Both the position numbers and the translations under genes were made by a program. Below are positions 8,500-18,614 of a DNA stretch of 62,742 nt, one piece after another (the stretch's first letter is position 1; every line of letters starts with the position of its first letter). The stretch lies in the NCBI GenBank assembly GCA_947039275.1, contig CAMQYL010000017.1:1-62742 (forward strand), in the 5' to 3' direction. This DNA comes from Amulumruptor sp947039275. Its GTDB lineage: Bacteria > Bacteroidota > Bacteroidia > Bacteroidales > Muribaculaceae. The notes beneath the pieces are model-generated. The model was not told the origin of the DNA and did no database searches. It saw nothing but the letters and a program-made list of their open reading frames with translations.

Positions 8500-8663
8500 C
8501 CTACTCAAGTCATATGAGGTATCAGAGTAACAGTAATCTTACAAGTTTACGACCAAAAACCAGAATGCCTCAAATATTAAAAACGGTGTCATGGCCTTGG
8601 ACCGATGACACCGTATGGTAGGTATTGATGGAAATGATTTTTTACTTTATAAGCTACCCGCTA

Positions 8664-9338
8664 TCAGATACCCATATCTTCAGTAGCGATACCAGCCGAG
8701 ACAGATGTGCCGAGCATGCGGCGCGCACCGAGGAAATGACGGCTGTAATAGGCATTGTCAGGGAAAGACTGATAGGTCACTCCCTTACGGGTAGATGCGT
8801 GGATGAACTCGCATGTGCCGTTGGCTTTGTCAACAGAGACCACCATCGCCACATGTCCGACATTGCGTCTGCCGCTGCTTCGAGAGCTGAAAAACAGAAG
8901 ATCGCCAGGCTGGAGCTCGTCTACATCTACGCGCTTGCCCTGTGTGTACTGGCTGCGAGAGGTGCGCTCAAGATTCATGCCAAACTTACGGTATATCCAG
9001 CCGGTAAATCCAGAGCAGTCAAAAGCATGAGGACCAGTGGCGCCAAGGCGATAACGGGTACCGAGGAATTTAGATGCATAATCAACCATCTTGCCTGCAA
9101 GGACATTACCTACAAACTGTGACGGATCTATGAGCGGCTTGAGCGTGAACGGAGAAAAATCACGAGCTGAGTCCATCGCTTTCTCCAAGAAGGTCATCTG
9201 CTCCTCTTCATCGACCTGCTGATTGGTCACGGCGGTCACCTGATGCTTCACAGGAAGGTGGGGCTTCTTGGCAGCAGCAGTGTTTGCACCGAAAGCAGCA
9301 CATATTACGAAGAGGGATATCAGACGGATGAGTTTCAT
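8664..9338 (-). CDS. NlpC/P60 (C40) family cell-wall hydrolase
   Basis: The 224-residue exported protein has a signal peptide in residues 1-23 (MKLIRLISLFVICAAFGANT, then AAA). A linker region follows, then a C-terminal NlpC/P60 domain (about 80-215) with catalytic C108 in FDCSGF, H162 in GHVAMVVS and a third polar residue H180 in FIHAST. Such enzymes cut D-Glu-gamma-diamino-acid bonds in peptidoglycan stems; the exact bond is inferred from the family. It is a monocistronic gene with its own good promoter at 9382-9412. Confidence 0.93.
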   Translation of the reverse strand: MKLIRLISLFVICAAFGANTAAAKKPHLPVKHQVTAVTNQQVDEEEQMTFLEKAMDSARDFSPFTLKPLIDPSQFVGNVLAGKMVDYASKFLGTRYRLGATGPHAFDCSGFTGWIYRKFGMNLERTSRSQYTQGKRVDVDELQPGDLLFFSSRSSGRRNVGHVAMVVSVDKANGTCEFIHASTRKGVTYQSFPDNAYYSRHFLGARRMLGTSVSAGIATEDMGI

Positions 9339-9381
9339 AAGAGTGATGTTTTACAGCGACTTGTGATTTCCAAGCGCACTG

Positions 9382-9412
9382 CAAAGTTACACATATCCTC
9401 CCCGTCCGACAA
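9382..9412 (-). promoter_or_regulatory. Bacteroidetes-type promoter of the NlpC/P60 gene
   Basis: On the minus strand, TTG (9410-9412), exactly 20 bases, TAACTTTG (9382-9389); 43 bases upstream of the ATG. Confidence 0.7.
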
Positions 9413-9775
9413 GCCGACAGAAACTCAAATGTTAATTTAAGTAAAGATTTACGTTGTGGTACACTTTTATACCAAATATCACATACATTAACATTATACA
9501 TGCGCATTATCGTATCTGCTGTGCATCAATACATCCATCCTGCACATACAGTCCATATATCCAATCACTTATATTATCACCAAAGCTATTGCACTATATG
9601 CTACAATCTGTGCAATATGCCACCACATCATACTCTATAAACGCCTAACAACCCATATAATGTTAAATTATACACCAAATAAATACACTTATTAGCATAT
9701 ATTAAATGTGTATTTTGCGATTTTTTAGTTAATTAATTTAACCCATCTCAATATTTACTCCTCTCGGCAGGGATA
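9413..9775. other. AT-rich intergenic region without recognised gene
   Basis: About 360 bases between the NlpC promoter and the end of the TamB gene. It is strongly AT-rich, with no ORF that looks coding, no GTAG palindrome and no clear GC hairpin. Confidence 0.6.
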
Positions 9776-12700
9776 TCAATGTTGGTCAGACTTGATGCTA
9801 TCAACCGATACAGAGGTAGTGTCACTGATGGCAGACTTTGTCTTGATAAGCTTGCGTCTGAGACGTTTGATCCAACTGTCAAGATTGTCAAATTCAAGTT
9901 TCCATACCACACCGACACCCTGAGTGGTCAAGGCACTGCGAGCTGAGAATATCTGGTCATTAAAGCGGTTATAGGCTTTGAGGCGTATTGTGCCGGATTT
10001 ATTCAAAAGATACTCGACATCAAAGTCTCCCACGAAGCTGGTGGGATTGAGAGTCTTATCACGATAACCGAGATTGCCGTTGATAAGCAGACGGTTGTTG
10101 AGCAGATGACTTGAGAGCGCCAGGTCAACCTCCATGTCACTGAAATCGCCATTGTCACTGCGTACCGAAGGGGCTATGGTCCACTTGTCGCTGATAGTGC
10201 CGAGAAGACTCGACAGGCGGCTTGACAGTGTGGTTGATGCCAATGACGCGAACTCATTGCTTCCGTGATTAGTACCAGAGTTGGCATACTCAGGGGTATA
10301 GAAGCGGTTGAGCGCAAGCAGGTATATCACCTGACGGCTCAGCATATCGTTGGTGTTGACTATCGAACGGACTTTGCGGTCTATGTCACTTGACAGCGTA
10401 GGAAACTCGAGATCAAAAGTAAGCTCAGGCTGGCGCATATCTCCTGTAATCTTGAGCAACGCCCTTACAGGCACACTCGTACGTGCCAAATCCTTATCCG
10501 TATTAAATGACACATCAAGATCGCTGAGATTGGCAGTAGTCTGGTAAGCTGCTGTAATATTGAGCTGGGCGGCATAAGGGTTGCCATGGAACGATATGGA
10601 GCTTCCAGGATCAATAGTGAAATCCTTGACGATAATTTCCTGCAAAGTAAAGTTATAGGTACCTCTGTCGAGAGTGTAGGTGCCGAATAGCTGCATGTCG
10701 TCGTTGCGGCTCGCGTAGGTCATGCGCATATTACCGCTGCCCCACGCCCTTATGCGGTCGCCAGCGATGGGATCCATGACCAGAGTCACTTCAACATTGG
10801 GATTGGCATCCACGGATATATCGATATTGAAGTCGGTAGGATTATCATCGCCCGGAATCTTTGACTTAAGGAGCTTCTTGATGCGTTCGACAGGGGTGAG
10901 TTCAAGCGAGTCTGTCTCCTGAAGCATATCCCGGTCTCTGAACTTGACAAATGTGTATTCACCTGCCTGCATATTGTCACTGAGCACAAACCCGAATGTG
11001 CTCTTAGGAGCGGTGGATGCCACCACACTTATGTCAACACGCCCCGGCTTGCCGATAACCGAAGCTCCGCCATTGACAAATACTTTGCCATACCATGGCT
11101 GTTCGCCATTGTCAGGGATGTCATACCCAAGAAAATCACGTGCATCATAGAGATAAAACGCGAATACAGGGTCATGGAAATACCTGTGGCTTAGATGCCC
11201 TCGGAATTTGGCTGTGTTTCCATAAGCATCATGCAGAGTCAGATCATTTATATCTATCGTTCCAGGGCGGAAATGCAGACTGTCGCTGGCTGTGTATGTA
11301 GTATTGGTAAAGGGTATGGTCAGCTTCATATCCTCCACATAGGCATCTCCTTCGAGATCAAGGTCACTGAATGAGCCGAAGAGACGGGCGCGACCGCTCA
11401 CCATACCGTCAACCTCCGAACAGAATGCCGACATGAACGGTTGCAAGAAACTGATGCCAGTGCGGTCGGCAGTGAAAGCAAGGTCAAGCCCGCCACCGTC
11501 TTTGACGGGCCATATCACACCGTCAACAGTGCTTCCACCGCCGTTTGAGCGGGTGATGTCAGCGTCTAAGGTGATGCACTGGCGGTTATGATCCCATGTG
11601 CTCTTGATGACAGCATCGCCAAATACGCAGTTGTTATACGACAGGTTCCTGACATCAAGGTTGTCAGTGAAAGCCTGTGGAACTCCTGACAACAAGTCCT
11701 TAGCCTTGACATCACCGGTAGCTACGCCGCCGAAATCCACGTTATTGATATTTAGTATGTCAAACACGTAATCAAGGTTGATGCTTGAAAGCTCCACATT
11801 AACTTCATCGTCAGGCTCTCGGCTCACGACACCGTCAATGTTGACATATTGGCGGTCATTGCCTATACGCCAGTCATTGATAGCGTAACGGTCTTTAGAG
11901 ATATTAATAGTGGCTGGATGTATGGTCCATACCGTATCGTTAAGCGTCATTGAAGACTTGTGGATGTCAACCGACCCTACGAGATTGCTGTCATCATCAC
12001 GCGAAGCCCTCGCTGTGAGATCCAGACTACCGTTAAGAGCCTTCTTGGAGTCTACAGCCCATGACATAGAGGTGTCAATCATATCGGTCATACCCTCGCC
12101 ATTGAGAGTGAGGGAAAGCTGTCCGTTTTTTGTAGGCATGGAAGTGGTGGCATAGAGATAGGACTTGCCCGCATCTCCGTTGACAGCGACATTTACCACC
12201 GTATTCTCCACGAGCTTCTTACCTTGCAGGAGATAAGGGGCATCGACATCCAGCACTACTATGCCAGCCGATGATTTGACAAAACCGGAGATATCGACCG
12301 GATGGATGACACTGACAGGCAGTTTGACAAATCTTTCGATACATCGGGTGTCTTTGAGCGTCATGTCAAATGCAAACTCATTATCAAGCTTATGCCGGTA
12401 CTTGTTATCAGCATTTTCACGACATGACACCAAGGAGGGCCACAATCTATGCAGGCAATGCCGCATATCGCCCCCTATAGTCGAGAGGTCATATACTCCC
12501 CTAACGCTGGCATCCGCCACATCACTCGTCAGGGATGCCCACATCGGAGTGGAACTATTACGCATCTCCACCTCTATGTTGCCGATATTGACCGTGCCGT
12601 CTTCCCCACTGATGGATTTCAAAAGCAGTCCATCGATATCTGCACGTGCATCCATTGTTGTGACATCCACTTTGTCAACTGAGGCTGTAAGCTTGAAAGA

Positions 12701-14386
12701 TGCGGCATAGCCGTTCCAAGGATTTTTTGTGGTCAGCAGCCCGAGATCGATATTATCGACAACCAATGTCGCCGAGAGGTCAGAGAAACGTTTGAAATCA
12801 CGAGTCACCGCAGCCGACGCATTAGCATCAAATCTGGCATGCGGGTCATCGCTGACTACATCAGCCACCAACGAATGTCCGTCATACGACCCCGTAATGT
12901 CCACCGATTGCCATAGATGGTTACGCCACTCAATGCGGTCAATATCTGCATGCACAGATGCTTTCGTCAACCTGCCATCATGGAGTGATGCAGAGCCATC
13001 AATCATGAATGCACCGCTGCCCACAGTGGCTTTTGCCGGAGCGACCACCCCTATAGCAAGTTCCGGTGTCTGCGCTGTAAGTCCTATCTCTGCCGTTCCC
13101 GAGGTCAACCGTCCACGGGCAGTGCCGTCGACAAGCAGACTGCCGAGCGCGGTCTTTAGATTGCCATGCAGTTCGGCATCAGCAGGGGTATATCTGCCCT
13201 GCATATGAAGGTCAACATGTTCGGCATTACCGAGAATATTACGTACCTGGACGGATGGCTCCTTAAACAGCCCCATAGTCTCAATTACCGTCGGAGAGGT
13301 AACATAGCACTTGAAATCAGACAGATTCACTGCCATCTCACTCGCTTTAAGGTCAGGCATGGCAACCTCAGCAAGCAGGGTGACATATTCTCCTCTCTGA
13401 CCGAGATCAAGACGCATCCTGTCGATACTGAACATATTGGCACGACCTGATGCTGCTGCTTCAATCCCTATAAGCAGACTGCTTTTGCCCAATGCCGGGA
13501 CGAAATAGCGCATGTCTGCGACTTGGACCGATGATCCTTTCATCACCTCTATCTTCATTGTGGCTTCCTTCAGGTCATCGCCGATGGCCTTGACTGATTT
13601 GATCGGAATCTTGATATCTGCGAATCGGATATTTGAATTATCCAACCGCACATCCAAGCCCCCTACCGACAATGCCTCATTGTCAAGCGAAAAATCAGTA
13701 GAAAGCGACACCTCAGCCCCGCACCTCTCCCTGAAAGCCAGACGGCTCAGGCTGACTTTATAAGCATCTTTACCAATCAGGGGTATGCTGATGTCAGCAC
13801 GCAGATCCCTGACTGCAAGGTGTCTGAAGTCAATGACATCAGCGGGTCTAACCGGGGCATCCCATCGGTCATACGTGATGGCAGACTTGCGTATAAGCAC
13901 CGAATTGATGCGCAGCTCTATCTGCTTCTTTTCCTTGTCATCCTTGGGCTTGAGGGCATCTATTATAGGCTGGATATTCAGAGGTGACGATGCGTCACGC
14001 TGCCACAGTGAACCGTTAAGTCCTATAAGTTCCACATAGTTGATGATGAGTGACTGCTCTATCAGCGAGGCATTGATATTAACCGAGCCTCCAAGACGGT
14101 CAATCATGGCTATGGGACCGTGTTCCATGGCTGCAGTATCTGCAATGACCACCCTCGACAGGGTGATGCGGTTAAACGGGCTTATCTCCAGCCGTCCGAT
14201 GGTCACATTGACATGAAGCAGATCGCTAAGCTGTTTTCCAGCCGTATCTGCAATGGCTCGTTCGACAAAAGGCAGCGACAATCCGATATAAAGCAAGGCA
14301 GGCACTCCCAGCACGAGAGCAATGATGCTCACGGCGACAGTACGGACGGCTTTATAAGTCCATTTGATGGGGCTGCGGAAATTCAC
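9776..14386 (-). CDS. TamB-like translocation/assembly module protein (DUF490)
   Basis: A very long (1536 aa) inner-membrane-anchored periplasmic protein. Residues about 14-38 form the membrane anchor (VRTVAVSIIALVLGVPALLY). The next 1100 residues are repetitive beta strands of the AsmA-like/bridge type, and the last 400 residues match the TamB C-terminal DUF490 domain, with the GTYTLDRGTYNFTLQEIIVKDF-like stretch and the QVIYLLALNRFYTP motif. TamB homologues bridge inner and outer membranes and help outer-membrane assembly or phospholipid transport. No TamA/BamA-like gene lies next to it. It is flanked by a 437-base gap downstream and by the C11 peptidase gene (88 bases) upstream. Confidence 0.92.
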   Translation of the reverse strand: MNFRSPIKWTYKAVRTVAVSIIALVLGVPALLYIGLSLPFVERAIADTAGKQLSDLLHVNVTIGRLEISPFNRITLSRVVIADTAAMEHGPIAMIDRLGGSVNINASLIEQSLIINYVELIGLNGSLWQRDASSPLNIQPIIDALKPKDDKEKKQIELRINSVLIRKSAITYDRWDAPVRPADVIDFRHLAVRDLRADISIPLIGKDAYKVSLSRLAFRERCGAEVSLSTDFSLDNEALSVGGLDVRLDNSNIRFADIKIPIKSVKAIGDDLKEATMKIEVMKGSSVQVADMRYFVPALGKSSLLIGIEAAASGRANMFSIDRMRLDLGQRGEYVTLLAEVAMPDLKASEMAVNLSDFKCYVTSPTVIETMGLFKEPSVQVRNILGNAEHVDLHMQGRYTPADAELHGNLKTALGSLLVDGTARGRLTSGTAEIGLTAQTPELAIGVVAPAKATVGSGAFMIDGSASLHDGRLTKASVHADIDRIEWRNHLWQSVDITGSYDGHSLVADVVSDDPHARFDANASAAVTRDFKRFSDLSATLVVDNIDLGLLTTKNPWNGYAASFKLTASVDKVDVTTMDARADIDGLLLKSISGEDGTVNIGNIEVEMRNSSTPMWASLTSDVADASVRGVYDLSTIGGDMRHCLHRLWPSLVSCRENADNKYRHKLDNEFAFDMTLKDTRCIERFVKLPVSVIHPVDISGFVKSSAGIVVLDVDAPYLLQGKKLVENTVVNVAVNGDAGKSYLYATTSMPTKNGQLSLTLNGEGMTDMIDTSMSWAVDSKKALNGSLDLTARASRDDDSNLVGSVDIHKSSMTLNDTVWTIHPATINISKDRYAINDWRIGNDRQYVNIDGVVSREPDDEVNVELSSINLDYVFDILNINNVDFGGVATGDVKAKDLLSGVPQAFTDNLDVRNLSYNNCVFGDAVIKSTWDHNRQCITLDADITRSNGGGSTVDGVIWPVKDGGGLDLAFTADRTGISFLQPFMSAFCSEVDGMVSGRARLFGSFSDLDLEGDAYVEDMKLTIPFTNTTYTASDSLHFRPGTIDINDLTLHDAYGNTAKFRGHLSHRYFHDPVFAFYLYDARDFLGYDIPDNGEQPWYGKVFVNGGASVIGKPGRVDISVVASTAPKSTFGFVLSDNMQAGEYTFVKFRDRDMLQETDSLELTPVERIKKLLKSKIPGDDNPTDFNIDISVDANPNVEVTLVMDPIAGDRIRAWGSGNMRMTYASRNDDMQLFGTYTLDRGTYNFTLQEIIVKDFTIDPGSSISFHGNPYAAQLNITAAYQTTANLSDLDVSFNTDKDLARTSVPVRALLKITGDMRQPELTFDLEFPTLSSDIDRKVRSIVNTNDMLSRQVIYLLALNRFYTPEYANSGTNHGSNEFASLASTTLSSRLSSLLGTISDKWTIAPSVRSDNGDFSDMEVDLALSSHLLNNRLLINGNLGYRDKTLNPTSFVGDFDVEYLLNKSGTIRLKAYNRFNDQIFSARSALTTQGVGVVWKLEFDNLDSWIKRLRRKLIKTKSAISDTTSVSVDSIKSDQH

Positions 14387-14474
14387 GTCAATTATATGAT
14401 GAAACTTTGCGCGAAGTTACGCATTTTCCGCGACTCCACACCTCCTTAATGCCGTGAAAGTATCCATCCAGCCA

Positions 14475-15719
14475 TCAGTGGGTCGCTTTCCACCAGGAGG
14501 TATCCTCCCTATCAGCCGCCAGATGATGCCGGCTCGGGTCTGAGGTGGTCAGACCTGAATACTTACGTATTGCGACAGGTCGGTTGAGGCTGCCAGTATA
14601 ATATGTTGGAGTATTTACTTTATACGGCACTGCCGACTCCAACTGTGCACGGAATTCATCAAGCAATTGCTGATTGGATGACCCTACCAGATGGGTCACG
14701 TAGTCGCCATAGTCGTAAAATATGGAGGGAGAATATCCGTCAAGAGACTGCAATGAAGACAATGCCGACGGTATGAACCCATAGGCTGTGTTGATACGCT
14801 TCATGATGGATACGAGTCCTTCCAGTTGAGAGCAGTCTGTCACAGACAGAGTACCACACGGCATGACAGTATAGTCGGAATAGAATGCGTAGAATTCATC
14901 ACATGCAGCCCCATAATCAGGCTCACCCATCAGATGTCGCCCCATAGTGGCGTATGGCATACCATATGCCATCACCTCACAAGTCGACGCGATAAGATAG
15001 TCTGCCACATCCTTCAGTTCGTATGCCACCTCCACCGATGCCATGTAGCAGTCATCAAAAAGGATGAAATCCATCTTCAGCCCTGCATCACCGATAGCAT
15101 CTGCCAAAGTGGATATATCCGTCTGATAGGCTTTGTCTTTAGCGCCGAAATAGCGCGTGAGCAACGATGCCTCATGGCTCCAGTGCATAGCTTCCGGCAT
15201 TGACATCTCTGCTACGTCAGACATACGCGTAGAGGGATTGACAGGCAGCCATCCCATACCGTGACATCCGATGGTCATGGCGTAGCGGCTCGCTGGAGCG
15301 GCGGCGGTCATATCCGATAATATGGACGCGATTCCTGATGCCGTAGTCAGCGATGGGGATTGGTAAGTTTTGATATCATGCCGACGGCATTGTCCATTGG
15401 CATATCTTATCTCAAACATTTTAGCCTCAGTAGGGCTTGTGGAGATAAATACTACGACACGCTGGTCATCAAGACCGCCTTGAGCTACTATGCTGCGTTC
15501 AAGGTCAGATATATTCTGATAGAAACAGCTCGTCAAATCTGTCGACCACGGGAGATACATGAACAGGGTATGCTCCACAGGTCCAGTAATGACAACCTCT
15601 GGCTCATCGACGGATTCATCGGACGAACATGACGACACAGCGACTGCTATGCACAAAATAGCCAAGGCTGCAAATACTCGGCGTCCAACGCCTCGCATAT
15701 AAGAATAATCAAAAGTCAT
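14475..15719 (-). CDS. clostripain-family (C11) cysteine peptidase lipoprotein
   Basis: The protein has 414 residues. The lipobox AVSSC puts the lipidated Cys at residue 31, or 24 if translation starts at the second ATG (15698), which gives a more normal signal peptide. The C11 core shows the expected dyad: His in TIGCHGMGW and Cys in FILFDDCYMASV. It begins with the HTLFMYLPWSTDL strand and contains a WSHEASLLTRYFG segment. Family members cleave after Arg/Lys and can activate secreted proteins, as fragipain does for fragilysin in Bacteroides; the target here is unknown. It is predicted to be on the cell surface or in the periplasm. It is transcribed towards TamB. Confidence 0.9.
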   Translation of the reverse strand: MTFDYSYMRGVGRRVFAALAILCIAVAVSSCSSDESVDEPEVVITGPVEHTLFMYLPWSTDLTSCFYQNISDLERSIVAQGGLDDQRVVVFISTSPTEAKMFEIRYANGQCRRHDIKTYQSPSLTTASGIASILSDMTAAAPASRYAMTIGCHGMGWLPVNPSTRMSDVAEMSMPEAMHWSHEASLLTRYFGAKDKAYQTDISTLADAIGDAGLKMDFILFDDCYMASVEVAYELKDVADYLIASTCEVMAYGMPYATMGRHLMGEPDYGAACDEFYAFYSDYTVMPCGTLSVTDCSQLEGLVSIMKRINTAYGFIPSALSSLQSLDGYSPSIFYDYGDYVTHLVGSSNQQLLDEFRAQLESAVPYKVNTPTYYTGSLNRPVAIRKYSGLTTSDPSRHHLAADREDTSWWKATH

Positions 15720-15796
15720 GGGATAATGATCGGAAAGAGGATATACAAAAACGGCACCTGATTTTGCCCTGTACTGGATTAACGAATTTATAGTGG

Positions 15797-15804
15797 CAAA
15801 TTTA
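15797..15804 (-). promoter_or_regulatory. -7 element upstream of the C11 peptidase gene
   Basis: TAAATTTG on the minus strand, 78 bases before the ATG. A TTG at 15829-15831 is 24 bases away, outside the usual spacing. Confidence 0.4.
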
Positions 15805-15860
15805 CGAAATATTTATCACATGCCGCATCAATCAGTCTCCCATGACTATAACATATTATA

Positions 15861-16421
15861 TTACTCCATGGCGCAATCTATATTGCCTTTGACTTCTCCA
15901 TCTCCGCTGGTAAGGATATGATTTTCGCTGAAATAACCCGACTCTATATAGATCAGCGAATTATTGTATGCCGACAAATCAGCATACTCAGCCCTGACTT
16001 CTCCATCAAAACGGATTTCTGACAAATTATAAGTAGTAACCGACAACGTGTTGACCTCCAAACTGTCAGTAACGACAATCATGCAATTAACCCATGCCGT
16101 AAATGTACTGACAGCAGGTGCCATAAGCCAGATTTCTATTTCGTCTTCACCTCTCATGCCGTCAGCTCCAATCTTCAGGCAGTCATCCTCCACATACATC
16201 TGCAACTTTGATTTCAGTCTTGTGGATGCCTTTACCGACCATTGCAACGAATCCCCTGGTGTATAATACAGAGTTATCCTATTAAACACTTCTATACCAC
16301 TGAATTTGTCGTTTCTCGAAAGCGGGGCATGCTTCTTGCCTCCCACTCCTAACACGCACGAACTGGTGACAGCTAAAAAGCATATCACCATGGCGCATAA
16401 TGTGACGATTTTATTATTCAT
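15861..16421 (-). CDS. GIN-domain (DUF2807-like) lipoprotein
   Basis: 186 residues starting MNNKIVTLCAMVICFLAVTS, with a lipobox ending in SSC. The body shows a repetitive beta-helix-like pattern (short strands, DxLxV periodicity, VTTYNLSEIRFDGEVRAEYADLSAYNNSLIYIESG) typical of the head/GIN domain proteins of Bacteroidetes. It is shorter than most family members (about 230 aa), lacking some C-terminal coils. The function of the family is unknown. The start was placed at 16421, where the signal peptide begins; the frame extends 11 codons further upstream. Confidence 0.75.
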   Translation of the reverse strand: MNNKIVTLCAMVICFLAVTSSCVLGVGGKKHAPLSRNDKFSGIEVFNRITLYYTPGDSLQWSVKASTRLKSKLQMYVEDDCLKIGADGMRGEDEIEIWLMAPAVSTFTAWVNCMIVVTDSLEVNTLSVTTYNLSEIRFDGEVRAEYADLSAYNNSLIYIESGYFSENHILTSGDGEVKGNIDCAME

Positions 16422-16636
16422 ATCGATAAATTTTGATAAGTAAAAGTTATACATCCGTTAGACGCAACCAACAAATCAAAAGTTGCACCCAACTCTCACA
16501 ATCTGTTACTGTCAGGATTTCTCAACTCATATTATAATGCAATGAAGTATCAAACAAACCAAACGCCACTAATGGGCGTTTTAATACTGAAATATGATCC
16601 ATTTTACTCTCAAACTGTAATATCCGACTTCAGACT

Positions 16637-16798
16637 ATGCTTGAACTATCATTAATCCACTTACATCTGCTCGCCTGGCTGATTGTCGGAGCTTCAGTAG
16701 GACTCTTCGCTCTCGCAGGCACAGCTATCGACAGACTACGCCCCATAAGGCAATCTGTCCGTCATGACAATCACCAACAGCAGCCACGTCACTCGTGA
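16637..16798 (+). CDS. small membrane protein (53 aa)
   Basis: An ATG ORF of 53 codons with one hydrophobic helix (LLAWLIVGASVGLFALAG, about residues 11-28) followed by a basic, His/Gln-rich tail (RLRPIRQSVRHDNHQQQ). It lies on the same strand as lgt, 136 bases upstream of it, in an otherwise empty 500-base gap. I do not recognise the family. The amphipathic single-span design is reasonable for a real small protein, but chance cannot be excluded. Confidence 0.45.
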   Translation: MLELSLIHLHLLAWLIVGASVGLFALAGTAIDRLRPIRQSVRHDNHQQQPRHS

Positions 16799-16879
16799 CC
16801 ATATCCACGGCATACCATAATTGAATAAATCCGTCAGAAGGTTTTTGCGCCAAGATGCCTCTGAACGGATTTTTTTTCG

Positions 16880-16887
16880 TAATTTTG
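16880..16887 (+). promoter_or_regulatory. -7 element upstream of lgt
   Basis: TAATTTTG matches TAnnTTTG, 48 bases before the lgt ATG. The -33 TTG is not at ideal distance. Confidence 0.45.
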
Positions 16888-16934
16888 CAGCCGACTGATA
16901 CATCAACTTCTGACCTGAAAAGTCAACGCAAATA

Positions 16935-17804
16935 ATGCTCGATTACATCACATGGGCAGCGAGCCCGATATTATTCCAGATAGGCCCGGTTTCAGTCCGT
17001 TGGTACTCCCTGATGTTTGCCATAGGGTTTGCAGTTGGATATGAGATTGTAGCGCGTATGTTCAAACACGAAGGTGCACCAGAGAGCTGGCTCGGTTATC
17101 TGCTGCTCTGGACAGTTGCCGGCACCGTCATAGGTGCGCGTCTCGGACACGTGTTTTTCTATGAATGGAGCTACTACAGCCAGCATCCGCTCAAGATATT
17201 GTATATCTGGGAGGGCGGTCTCGCAAGCCACGGGGGCACCATAGGCATCATACTCGCCGTCATAGCGTTCTCCATGATCACCACCAAGCGCAGTCCGCTG
17301 TGGACGTTTGACCGCTTGGTCATACCGATAGCCCTGACAGGCGGTCTGATACGTCTCGGCAATCTGATGAACTCCGAAATCTATGGAGGTCCCACTACCC
17401 TGCCCTGGGGCTTCAAGTTTGTCAAGAGTGCCGAATGGCACCAGCTTTATGAGGGTCTGGCATGCCATCCGACTCAGATCTATGAGGCTCTGGTCTATTT
17501 CGCCCTGTTTGCCTTGCTTATGTGGATGTATTGGAAGAAAAATGCCGAAGAACGCCCTGGGCTTATATTCGGTGTGTTTTTCATAGGCATATTCCTGTCA
17601 CGCTTTTTTATCGAATTTATCAAAAACGACCAGGTGGCATTTGAGGCGGACATGACACTCAATATGGGACAGTGGCTCAGCCTGCCGTTCATAGTCGCCG
17701 GCATATGTCTCGTGATATATGCACTCAAACATCCACGGCAGCACCTGACGTATCCCAACCGTTTTGCCGACGAACCGTCCGACGGCAGCCAAAAGAAGAA
17801 ATAA
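16935..17804 (+). CDS. lgt: phosphatidylglycerol--prolipoprotein diacylglyceryl transferase
   Basis: Lgt transfers diacylglycerol to the lipobox cysteine of prolipoproteins in the inner membrane, the first step in making all the lipoproteins seen in this window. The 289 residues contain about seven membrane segments, the WEGGLASHGG motif and the Lgt signature GGLIRLGNLMNSEIYG, with the C-terminal RFFIEFIKNDQ segment. The start is MLDYITWAASPILFQIGPVSVRWYS, as in other Bacteroidetes Lgt. The patatin gene follows after 3 bases. Confidence 0.96.
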   Translation: MLDYITWAASPILFQIGPVSVRWYSLMFAIGFAVGYEIVARMFKHEGAPESWLGYLLLWTVAGTVIGARLGHVFFYEWSYYSQHPLKILYIWEGGLASHGGTIGIILAVIAFSMITTKRSPLWTFDRLVIPIALTGGLIRLGNLMNSEIYGGPTTLPWGFKFVKSAEWHQLYEGLACHPTQIYEALVYFALFALLMWMYWKKNAEERPGLIFGVFFIGIFLSRFFIEFIKNDQVAFEADMTLNMGQWLSLPFIVAGICLVIYALKHPRQHLTYPNRFADEPSDGSQKKK

Positions 17805-17807
17805 CGG

Positions 17808-18614
17808 ATGAAATCCCCGCTCGTATCCTACACCAAAGCCCGATTGGCTGAACTTTTCTCTCGTCCGCCATATGCTACAGGAGTAGCTCTAAGCGGAGGA
17901 GGTGCCCGTGGCTTTGCCCATGTAGGAGTATTGCAGGCACTACACGAAGCCCGCATACATCCTGACATCGTGGCAGGTGTCAGCGCAGGAGCCGTCGCTG
18001 CCGTGTTCTATGCATCCGGCATACCGTTTGACAAGATGCTCAAAGCCTTCGACTCGTTGAAATTCAACGATTTTGCTGAGCTGAGCGTCCCCAAAGACGG
18101 ATTTTTCAAGCTTGACCGCTTCCGTAAATTTCTCCGTGACACCATACCCTACAAACGCATCGAAGATCTCCCCGTCAAGACTGTCATCTGCGCCACTGAC
18201 ATAGATAGCGGCGAGTCAGTAGCATTTGAAGAGGGACCTCTGCCAGAGTGTGTAGCCGCCTCTTGCAGCATCCCTATCGTATTCAAGCCTGCGGTCATCA
18301 ACGGGGTCAAATATGTCGACGGCGGTCTGACCCACAATCTCCCTGCGTGGGCGATACGGTCACGCTGCCGCACACTTTATGGCATCAATGTCAGTCCTAT
18401 GGTCAGGCAGAAGAGCAAGGGGACTCTTATCGACATCGCCACCAAATCGTTCAAGCTGATGGCAAAGAACAATGCCATACATGACATGCAGATCTGTGAC
18501 CACGTCATAGAACTGTCTGACATAGCCCACTACAATATTTTCAACCTTAACGAGATTAAATCCATCTACAAAGCCGGCTACGAAACAACCAAGCGCGCCA
18601 TCAACAAATCATGA
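17808..18614 (+). CDS. patatin-like phospholipase
   Basis: 268 residues with a Ser-Asp dyad: nucleophile S59 in GVSAG and D171 in YVDGG, plus the oxyanion loop GGGARG (about 30-35). There is no signal peptide, so it is probably cytosolic or peripheral. It is a bacterial patatin (RssA/YchK-like), expected to hydrolyse acyl chains from lipids; the substrate is unknown. It is tightly coupled to lgt (3-base gap) and overlaps the amylase gene by ATGA (4 bases), which points to one operon. Confidence 0.92.
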   Translation: MKSPLVSYTKARLAELFSRPPYATGVALSGGGARGFAHVGVLQALHEARIHPDIVAGVSAGAVAAVFYASGIPFDKMLKAFDSLKFNDFAELSVPKDGFFKLDRFRKFLRDTIPYKRIEDLPVKTVICATDIDSGESVAFEEGPLPECVAASCSIPIVFKPAVINGVKYVDGGLTHNLPAWAIRSRCRTLYGINVSPMVRQKSKGTLIDIATKSFKLMAKNNAIHDMQICDHVIELSDIAHYNIFNLNEIKSIYKAGYETTKRAINKS